A DNA stretch of 64,000 nucleotides. Origin: Shimia sediminis. GTDB taxonomy: Bacteria > Pseudomonadota > Alphaproteobacteria > Rhodobacterales > Rhodobacteraceae. The stretch covers positions 1 through 64,000 of the forward strand of contig NZ_RYZK01000012.1 of assembly GCF_003990645.1 (NCBI RefSeq). Reading direction: 5' to 3'. Positions 57,991-64,000 of the stretch are shown here, piece by piece; position 1 is the first letter of the stretch; each line of letters begins with the position of its first letter. A model generated the notes under the pieces. The model was not told the DNA's origin. It did not search any database and saw only the letters and a program-made list of their open reading frames with translations. The position numbers and the translations under genes are program-made.

Positions 57991-58686
57991 ATGCTGCGCC
58001 TAAGCGACGTCAACTCACTCTATGGAAAAAGTCACATCCTGTTTGATGTGTCCATCGAAGTGGGTGAAGGCGAAATTGTCACGCTCCTGGGCCGCAACGG
58101 GGCAGGGAAATCAACAACGCTGAATTCGATCATGGGCCTGGTCCCAAGTGTTACAGGCACGATCGAGTTTGACGGGCAAAGCCTGATCGGCATGCCAACC
58201 CACAGCATTGCGGAACTGGGCATCTGCCTGATCCCGGAACAACGTGACATCTTCCAAATTCTATCCGTTGAAGAGAATCTCGTGCTGGCACAGCGGCCTG
58301 AAAGCCAATGGGCGCTCCGGGATATCTACAACCTGTTTCCCCGGCTCGAAGAGCGGAAAACCAATGGGGGTGGTCAGCTTTCGGGGGGCGAACAGCAAAT
58401 GCTGGCCATCGCCCGGGCCTTGCTCAATGCGCCCAAGATTTTGCTGTGCGATGAGCCTTCAGAGGGTCTTGCCCCTGTGATCGTTCACGAAATCGTTTCA
58501 ACACTTGAGAAGATCAAGTCAACCGGCATGCCGATCCTGCTTGTCGAGCAGAACCTACGGGTTTGCGAGAGATTGGCCGACCGCCACTACATTTTCGAGC
58601 AAGGCCAGGTACTGCACGAGTTCTCTCGCGAGGACTTCTTCTCGGAAGAGGCCATTGCCGCAAAACAAAAGTACCTGTCTGTGTAG
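57991..58686 (+). CDS. HAAT ATPase, LivF-like, third system
   Basis: A 231-residue ATPase. Walker A is GRNGAGKST, ICLIPEQRDIFQILSVEENLVLA is the LivF segment, signature LSGGEQQMLAIARAL, Walker B ILLCDEPSEGL and switch VEQNL. The deacetylase gene follows after 11 bp and is probably in the same transcript. Confidence 0.9.
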   Translation: MLRLSDVNSLYGKSHILFDVSIEVGEGEIVTLLGRNGAGKSTTLNSIMGLVPSVTGTIEFDGQSLIGMPTHSIAELGICLIPEQRDIFQILSVEENLVLAQRPESQWALRDIYNLFPRLEERKTNGGGQLSGGEQQMLAIARALLNAPKILLCDEPSEGLAPVIVHEIVSTLEKIKSTGMPILLVEQNLRVCERLADRHYIFEQGQVLHEFSREDFFSEEAIAAKQKYLSV

Positions 58687-58697
58687 GGTAATAAGAC

Positions 58698-59792
58698 ATG
58701 AGAAAAACAGCATTTATTTCACACGAGAAGTGCTTTTGGCACTTTGGCGGCAACTACGCTTTGCTTGCGCCCGTCGGCGGTCTGGTTCAGCCTATGGTGT
58801 CTGGAGGTCTGCCGGAAGCCCCTGAAACCAAGCGCCGGTTGAAAAACCTGATTGAGATTACCGGGCTGAATCGAGACCTTGAAATGGTTGTGGGCAAGAC
58901 GGCGACCTTTGAGGACCTCGAACGAGTGCACCCCAAGGCGTACCTGGACGAGTTCAAGACCCTCTCGGACAATGGCGGTGGTGAGCTTGGGCTGCGGACA
59001 CCTTTCGGCCCTGGCGCTTTTGAAATTGCCATGTTGTCGGCTGGGATGGTGATCCAGGCCGTCGAAGGGGTTGCGACGGGTGTCTACGACAACGCTTATG
59101 CCTTATCGCGCCCACCGGGGCACCATTGCCTGCCGGATTGGCCAAACGGTTTCTGTCTTTTGGCGAACGTTGCGATTGCCGTGGAAAAGGCCATTGCGGA
59201 CGGGATCGCCAAACGGATTGTTGTGCTGGATTGGGATGTCCACCACGGCAACGGTACCGAAGCGATCTTTTATGATCGGCCGGATGTTCTGACAATTTCG
59301 ATCCATCAGGATCGGTGCTACCCTCAAGACACCGGTTCCGTCGAAGACCGAGGCACGGGCAGGGGTCTGGGCGCAAACATGAACATTCCCTTGCCACCGG
59401 GATGCGGTCACAACACCTATATCGAAGCAACGGAGCGGTTGATTGTGCCTGCGATTGAGGCGTTTGATCCGGATCTCGTCATTGTTGCCTGTGGCTTTGA
59501 TGCGGGTGGGTTCGATCCGCTGGCACGTATGATGTGCTCTGCTGAAACCTTCAGAGAAATGACAAAGCGCGTTATGGAGATCACCGACGGCAAGTTGGTG
59601 GCAGCACATGAAGGCGGGTATTCCGAGCTCTATGTCCCGTTTTGCGGTCACGCGATGTTGGAAGAGATGTCAGGATCCGAAATTCGCGCGGAAGATCCGC
59701 TGCTTAATCGGATCAATGGGCAACAACCCGATGCGCGCGTCGATGCCTTCCATCTGGAACTCATTAACGAAATGGCTGACCACTTTATGTAG
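58698..59792 (+). CDS. Class II histone-deacetylase-like amidohydrolase (acetylpolyamine amidohydrolase type)
   Basis: A 364-residue arginase-deacetylase-fold enzyme. Catalytic motifs are complete: RPPGHHCLPDWPNGFCL (His pair), VVLDWDVHHGNGTEAIFYDRPDV (zinc Asp and His), VACGFDAGGFDPLARMMCSAETF (zinc Asp) and AAHEGGYSELYVPFCG (catalytic Tyr). Bacterial members remove acyl groups from polyamines or other amides, releasing acetate and the amine. It is the last gene of the third HAAT operon, so the importer probably supplies its substrate. Confidence 0.86.
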   Translation: MRKTAFISHEKCFWHFGGNYALLAPVGGLVQPMVSGGLPEAPETKRRLKNLIEITGLNRDLEMVVGKTATFEDLERVHPKAYLDEFKTLSDNGGGELGLRTPFGPGAFEIAMLSAGMVIQAVEGVATGVYDNAYALSRPPGHHCLPDWPNGFCLLANVAIAVEKAIADGIAKRIVVLDWDVHHGNGTEAIFYDRPDVLTISIHQDRCYPQDTGSVEDRGTGRGLGANMNIPLPPGCGHNTYIEATERLIVPAIEAFDPDLVIVACGFDAGGFDPLARMMCSAETFREMTKRVMEITDGKLVAAHEGGYSELYVPFCGHAMLEEMSGSEIRAEDPLLNRINGQQPDARVDAFHLELINEMADHFM

Positions 59793-59839
59793 GGCGAGAG
59801 GCTCTTTCTTGGCGGCTAGTCGATAGCCCGACTTTCTGG

Positions 59840-61075
59840 TCATTGAGAGCCGCGAACATCTTTGATCCAGGCGACGATCAGGTCGCGTGATTCATTGTCC
59901 ATCTCAATGGCGTTGGGAGGAGGCATGGCGTGCGACAGGCCCGCCTGGAGATAGATCTGGTCCGCATGTCGGGCCACATCTGCCTCGGTTTCCAGAACGA
60001 TACCCTTGGGCGGCCAGTGCATACCGTCCCAAGAGGGTTCACGCGCGTGGCACATCGAGCAGTTGCCCGTCACCGCGTAGAAAGCTTCTTCAAAGCTATC
60101 GACCGAGGCGTATTTCTGTTCGTACGGGGTCATCTCGCGGGCTTCGGACTCTTCGTAGGTTTCCCCGCCGCGCACGGTCGAGAGCCAGGCGATTGCGATC
60201 ATCAGAAGGACCGTCGCCAGCCAGGTCCAGTGCGGACCTTTGCCGGTCTTGTGCATGGTGTTGAAATAGTGGCGGATGGTGACACCGGTCAGGAAAATCA
60301 GGCTTGCGATGATCCAGGCGTACTCGGTGGCAAAGGCCAGCGGGTAGTGATTGGAAAGCATCAGGAAGACCACCGGCAGTGTCAGGTAGTTGTTGTGGGT
60401 CGAGCGGACCTTGGCGATCTTGCCGTACTTGGCATCCGGCGTGCGACCGTTCTTGAGGTCTTCGACCACGATGCGCTGGTTCGGCATGATCTGAAAGAAC
60501 ACGTTGGCGGTCATGATTGTCGCAGTAAAGGCCCCGAGGTGCAAAAGGGCGGCGCGACCGGTGAAGATCTGGTTGTAACCCCAGGACATCACCACAAGGA
60601 TCACAAACAGCAAGAGCATCAAAACCGTGGGATGCTCGCTGAGCCGGGATTTGCACATGGCATCATAGGCCAGCCAGCCAATGGTCAGCGACCCCCCAGA
60701 GATCACGATGCCCTGCATCAGCGAGAGGTTTGCCTTGGTCGGGTCCAGCAGGAACAATTCACCGCCGACCCAATAGATTATCATCATGAGCGCAGCACCC
60801 GAAAGCCAGGTCGTATAGCTTTGCCATTTGTGCCAGGTCAGGTGTTCGGGCATCTCCGAAGGGGCCACGAGGAATTTCACCGTGTGATAGAAACCACCGC
60901 CGTGTACCTCCCATTCCTCACCATAGGCTCCGTCCGGCAGGTGCTTGGCTGGCTTCAGCATCAGATCCAGCGCGATAAAGTAGAACGACGCGCCGATCCA
61001 GGCCATTGCGGTGATGACATGCAGCCAACGCACCGAAAACGCGATCCAGTCCCAAAGAATTGCCATATCGTACAT
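59840..61075 (-). CDS. puuD: Urate hydroxylase PuuD (membrane cytochrome c-type urate oxidase)
   Basis: A 411-residue protein. ATG 61075 has GGAGG upstream; an earlier in-frame start at 61141 is not supported. Several membrane helices begin at WDWIAFSVRWLHVITAMAWIGASFYFIALDLMLKP. The soluble C-terminal part carries the haem c motif CSMCH (VTGNCSMCHAREPSWDGMHWPP) and a likely Met ligand in SHAMPPPNAIEMDN. It oxidises urate to 5-hydroxyisourate and passes electrons to the respiratory chain. It is divergent from the LysR gene at 61176. Confidence 0.9.
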   Translation of the reverse strand: MYDMAILWDWIAFSVRWLHVITAMAWIGASFYFIALDLMLKPAKHLPDGAYGEEWEVHGGGFYHTVKFLVAPSEMPEHLTWHKWQSYTTWLSGAALMMIIYWVGGELFLLDPTKANLSLMQGIVISGGSLTIGWLAYDAMCKSRLSEHPTVLMLLLFVILVVMSWGYNQIFTGRAALLHLGAFTATIMTANVFFQIMPNQRIVVEDLKNGRTPDAKYGKIAKVRSTHNNYLTLPVVFLMLSNHYPLAFATEYAWIIASLIFLTGVTIRHYFNTMHKTGKGPHWTWLATVLLMIAIAWLSTVRGGETYEESEAREMTPYEQKYASVDSFEEAFYAVTGNCSMCHAREPSWDGMHWPPKGIVLETEADVARHADQIYLQAGLSHAMPPPNAIEMDNESRDLIVAWIKDVRGSQ

Positions 61076-61175
61076 GGAGGCCCTCCAAAGATTCGTATTC
61101 GCAAACACTCTATTCGAGATGTATTTATTCTGGTATTGCAACTAAAAGCCAAGCAGTATCAAAAAAAGCGAAACA

Positions 61176-62090
61176 ATGTCCTATTTTGACAATATCCGAA
61201 CCTTCGTACGTGTGTATGAACTGGGCAGCATGTCTGCGGCGGGGCGGGATTTGCGGGTCTCGCCAGCGGTGACCTCGTCGCGGATTTCGCAGCTGGAAGA
61301 GCATTTGGGCGTGCGGCTGTTTCAACGCACAACGCGTAGCCTGACCCCGACCGAACAGGGCAAGTCCTTTTACCGGGGGGCGACTGAGATCCTTGAATCT
61401 GTTGAGAGGGCTGAAGCGAAGATCGTCAATATCACCGAGAACCCGCGTGGCTCATTGCATATCGCGGCGCCCTTGGGTGTGGGCCGTCGTCTGATTGCAC
61501 CTCAGGTTCCGGACTTTCTGAAAGAGTACCCCGAAGTCAGCATCCGGCTGCGTCTGACGGATCGGAATGTGGATCTGACAACCGAAGGCCTGGACCTGTC
61601 GTTTTTCCTGGGCCAGCCCGAAGACAGCAATCTGCGCATTCGCAAGATTGCCGATGTCAAACGCGTGTTATGTGCGTCTCCGCAGTACATTCGGAACCGG
61701 GGGATGCCCAAGAATGGCGATGACCTAGTGCAGGACGGCCATGAATGCCTGAGCCTGAGGTTCCCCGGTGCCACCGAATTTCAGTGGCTGTTGTCAACGC
61801 GCGAAGGCGACAAACGTTTTCGGATTTCTGGCCGCTACGAGTCTGATGATGGGGATGTTCTGACGGACTGGGCCGTGGCCGGGCACGGCATTGCCATGAA
61901 GCCGGTTTTTGAAGTTGCGGACCATCTGCGCGAGGGCACCTTGGTGCCGGTGGCGGTGGAAACACCGCCAAAACCCATTCAGATGGCCTGTTTGTTCACC
62001 CACCGCCGGATGCAGGATCCCAAGACGCGGCTGTTCATGGAATTCATGATCGAGCGGATCGCAAAGGCTGTGCTGGCCTCTCCGAAATAG
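61176..62090 (+). CDS. LysR-family regulator of urate genes
   Basis: A 304-residue LysR protein of the CrgA/AaeR-like group. HTH: NIRTFVRVYELGSMSAAGRDLRVSPAVTSSRISQLEEHLGVRLFQRTTRSLTPTEQG. Effector domain from about residue 88 (RGSLHIAAPLGVGRRLIAPQVPDFLKEYPEV). It lies between puuD (divergent, 100 bp between starts) and the 5-hydroxyisourate hydrolase gene (convergent, 13 bp between stops). It is the obvious candidate regulator of the purine genes, with urate or allantoin as possible effector. Confidence 0.87.
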   Translation: MSYFDNIRTFVRVYELGSMSAAGRDLRVSPAVTSSRISQLEEHLGVRLFQRTTRSLTPTEQGKSFYRGATEILESVERAEAKIVNITENPRGSLHIAAPLGVGRRLIAPQVPDFLKEYPEVSIRLRLTDRNVDLTTEGLDLSFFLGQPEDSNLRIRKIADVKRVLCASPQYIRNRGMPKNGDDLVQDGHECLSLRFPGATEFQWLLSTREGDKRFRISGRYESDDGDVLTDWAVAGHGIAMKPVFEVADHLREGTLVPVAVETPPKPIQMACLFTHRRMQDPKTRLFMEFMIERIAKAVLASPK

Positions 62091-62103
62091 AGACTATTCC
62101 GGC

Positions 62104-62457
62104 TTAACTGCCGCGATAAGTGCTGTAACCGAAGGGCGAAAGCAAAAGCGGCACGTGATAGTGCGAGGGTTCCGACATGCCAAAACGAATGGGGATCACA
62201 TCCAGAAAGCGCGGATCTTCCGGCGGTGTGCCAGTGGCATCCAGATAGCTGCCCGCGTAAAAGATAAGCTCGTATTCGCCAGGTGCAAATTCCTCGGCTG
62301 GCAGGATCTGTTCGTCGGTGCGGCCGTCATCGTTGGTCACAAGCGTTTTGAGTTTGCTGCGCGTGTCGCCGTCGATCCGGTAGAGTTCGATTGTCAGACC
62401 CTCCGCCGGGCACCCGCGGGCTGTATCGAGGACATGCGTGGTCAGATATCCGGTCAT
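62104..62457 (-). CDS. uraH: 5-hydroxyisourate hydrolase (transthyretin-like)
   Basis: A 117-residue HIU hydrolase from ATG 62457; the frame before it is not part of the family. The start GYLTTHVLDTARGCPAEGLTIELYRID carries the conserved His of the active site. The middle has TDEQILPAEEFAPGEYELIFYAGSYL, and the end HYHVPLLLSPFGYSTYRGS carries the signature YRGS C-terminus. It converts 5-hydroxyisourate to OHCU, the substrate of the decarboxylase domain in the divergent gene at 62605. Confidence 0.93.
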   Translation of the reverse strand: MTGYLTTHVLDTARGCPAEGLTIELYRIDGDTRSKLKTLVTNDDGRTDEQILPAEEFAPGEYELIFYAGSYLDATGTPPEDPRFLDVIPIRFGMSEPSHYHVPLLLSPFGYSTYRGS

Positions 62458-62604
62458 GATAGTGTCTCCTGATTGTTCATGCCCTTGTATTCTGGTTGCA
62501 AGGTGGGACGCAAAGCTGGTCATTCAAGATGCTCTTTTTGCAATTTTTTGAAAAACACGAGAGATTATTTGGTTTATCAAGTGTCAAAATCCGAGGAACA
62601 AGCG

Positions 62605-64000
62605 TTGAAACGATATCCAAGAGATCTGACCGGGTATGGGGCCCGGACACCCAATGCGAATTGGCCGAATGGTGCAAAGATCGCCGTGCAGATCGTTCTG
62701 AACTATGAAGAAGGCGGTGAGAACAACATCCTGCACGGGGACCCGGCGTCCGAGGCTTTCCTGTCCGAAATCACCGGGGCGCAGCCCTGGGAAGGGCAGC
62801 GCCACTGGAACATGGAGTCGATCTATGAATACGGCGCCCGCGCCGGGTTCTGGCGCGTGCATCGTTTGCTAAAGGACACACCGCTTACGGTCTATGGTGT
62901 TGCCTCCGCGCTGGCTCGCGCGCCCGAGCAGGTCGCGGCCATGAAGGCCGCAGGTTGGGAAATCGCCAGCCACGGGCTGAAGTGGATCGAACACAAGGAC
63001 ATGTCGCCCGAGGAAGAGCGTGAACACACCCGCGAGGCGATCCGCCTGCACACCGAGGTGACCGGCTCACCTCCGCGCGGCTGGTACACGGGGCGCTGTT
63101 CGATGAACACGGTGGATCTGGCGGCGGAAGAGGGCGAATTTGCCTATATCGCGGACAGCTATGCCGATGATCTGCCCTATTGGGTCAAGGCGGGTGGCAA
63201 GGATCAGTTGATCGTGCCCTATACGATGGACTGCAACGACATGCGCTTTGCCATTCAGGCGGGATATACCAATGGCGACCAGTTTGAGAGCTACCTGAAA
63301 GACAGCTTTGACATGCTTTATGCCGAAGGGCAGGAGGGCGCGCCCAAGATGCTGTCGATCGGGCTGCATTGCCGTCTGATCGGGCGTCCGGGCCGGGCCG
63401 CTGCGTTGAAACGTGTGCTGGACTATTACCGGGAACACGACGGCGTCTGGTTTGCCACGCGTGAAGAGATTGCCGATCACTGGATGAAAGAACACCCTCC
63501 CATGCAACAGATCACACCCTCTGAAATGGACCGCGACACCTTTGTGTCCGAGTTTGGTGGCGTTTTTGAACATAGCCCATGGATCGCCGAGGGGGCCTAT
63601 GACCTCGAGCTTGGCCCAACCCATGATACGGCAGTGGGCGTGCACAGCGCGCTGGCCCGCGTGTTCCGCTCGTCGAGCGAAGAGCAGCGGTTGGGCGTGC
63701 TTGTGGCGCACCCGGATCTCGCGGGAAAACTGGCGGCAGCCGGGCGTCTCACGGCGGAAAGCACCAGCGAACAGGCCGGGGCCGGGTTGGACATGCTCAC
63801 CGATGAAGAGCGCGAGACCTTTACCCGTCTGAACGAGGCCTACACGACCAAACACGGGTTCCCCTTTATTATTGCGGTGCGCGACAACACCAAGGCAACG
63901 ATCATGGAAGCGTTCCACCGCCGGATCGACAACGACCGTGACACCGAATTTGCCGAGGCCTGCCGTCAGGTCGAGCGGATTGCCGAGGTGCGGCTCTTGG
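62605..64000 (+). CDS. puuE: Allantoinase PuuE fused to OHCU decarboxylase (runs off the right edge)
   Basis: 465 codons are present and the frame is open at the edge. TTG 62605 with GAGGAA upstream gives the normal PuuE N-terminus (KRYPRDLTGYG); GTG 62581 is an alternative. Residues 1-300 are the polysaccharide-deacetylase-like allantoinase (NYEEGGENNILHGD, WEIASHGLKWIEHKDM, IGLHCRLIGRPGRAAAL), which opens allantoin to allantoate. From about residue 305 the OHCU decarboxylase begins (ITPSEMDRDTFVSEFGGVFEHSPWIAEGA, HPDLAGKLA, KHGFPFIIAVRD), which makes S-allantoin. The fusion couples successive steps. It is divergent from uraH. Confidence 0.9.
   Translation, partial: MKRYPRDLTGYGARTPNANWPNGAKIAVQIVLNYEEGGENNILHGDPASEAFLSEITGAQPWEGQRHWNMESIYEYGARAGFWRVHRLLKDTPLTVYGVASALARAPEQVAAMKAAGWEIASHGLKWIEHKDMSPEEEREHTREAIRLHTEVTGSPPRGWYTGRCSMNTVDLAAEEGEFAYIADSYADDLPYWVKAGGKDQLIVPYTMDCNDMRFAIQAGYTNGDQFESYLKDSFDMLYAEGQEGAPKMLSIGLHCRLIGRPGRAAALKRVLDYYREHDGVWFATREEIADHWMKEHPPMQQITPSEMDRDTFVSEFGGVFEHSPWIAEGAYDLELGPTHDTAVGVHSALARVFRSSSEEQRLGVLVAHPDLAGKLAAAGRLTAESTSEQAGAGLDMLTDEERETFTRLNEAYTTKHGFPFIIAVRDNTKATIMEAFHRRIDNDRDTEFAEACRQVERIAEVRLL

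Noticed and set aside
22964-58686. The three HAAT transporters as recent tandem duplicates
   Set aside because: Their proteins share only family signatures, their gene orders differ, and no long nucleotide repeats were seen between them.
1-64000. tRNA, rRNA, CRISPR arrays or insertion sequences
   Set aside because: No cloverleaf-type sequence, spaced identical repeats or transposase gene was seen by reading; a dedicated tRNA or CRISPR scan was not possible here.

Overview
The window looks like part of a large plasmid or chromid of a marine alphaproteobacterium of the Rhodobacterales (Roseobacter group). The signs are high GC, tightly packed operons with ATGA overlaps, a Rep_3-type initiator with its own parAB genes, a DUF1403/ScpB gene pair, and a dense load of catabolic and ABC-transport genes. 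The placement is by family recognition and gene order; no search was run.

Region 1 (1-9.3 kb), replicon maintenance. A secreted Ig-like-repeat protein runs off the left edge. It is followed by a tyrosine recombinase with a possible 12-7-12 crossover site in front of it, a ParD/ParE toxin-antitoxin pair, parB-parA with four parS-like palindromes, an iteron origin (AT-rich 9-mers, 22-bp iterons, a perfect DnaA box), the Rep initiator, a small WGR protein, and DUF1403 plus an orphan ScpB.

Region 2 (9.4-19.3 kb), reductive nicotinate catabolism. A molybdenum hydroxylase (FAD subunit plus a fused FeS/Moco subunit) should make 6-hydroxynicotinate. A 6-hydroxynicotinate reductase (Hnr) and an enamidase carry it on to 2-formylglutarate. 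An ApbE-like UPF0280 protein, two tandem AA_synth paralogues, a MarR regulator and a ferredoxin-NADP reductase complete the set. Three promoter regions carry the same TTnGTRTRCnAA operator, which ties the locus into one regulon.

Region 3 (19.3-26.2 kb). A PCu(A)C-type copper protein is divergent from a polytopic membrane protein, and a complete HAAT-type (Liv-like) ABC transporter operon follows.

Region 4 (26.4-37.4 kb), aromatic acyl-CoA island. A leftward operon encodes a fused flavin monooxygenase/Old Yellow Enzyme reductase of the 2-aminobenzoyl-CoA or salicylyl-CoA type, an acyl-CoA ligase and an AhpD-like protein. It is divergent from a MarR gene, RidA, a formamidase-like hydrolase, a VOC protein and a split indolepyruvate:ferredoxin oxidoreductase. 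Together they suggest degradation of an indole or anthranilate compound through CoA thioesters.

Region 5 (37.4-52.8 kb). Two paralogous LysR genes each face a transporter operon and share an 18-bp upstream element. One operon is an NMT1/SsuABC-type transporter with an oxalyl-CoA-synthetase-like ligase and a ketopantoate-reductase-like enzyme. The other is a HAAT transporter with a YciI protein, a cupin, an opine-dehydrogenase-like enzyme and an M20 amidohydrolase.

Region 6 (52.9-59.8 kb). A LysR gene is divergent from a third HAAT transporter operon that ends with an acetylpolyamine-amidohydrolase-like deacetylase.

Region 7 (59.8-64 kb), urate degradation. PuuD (cytochrome-linked urate oxidase), LysR, 5-hydroxyisourate hydrolase, and an allantoinase fused to OHCU decarboxylase that runs off the right edge.

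No tRNA, rRNA, CRISPR array or insertion sequence was seen.
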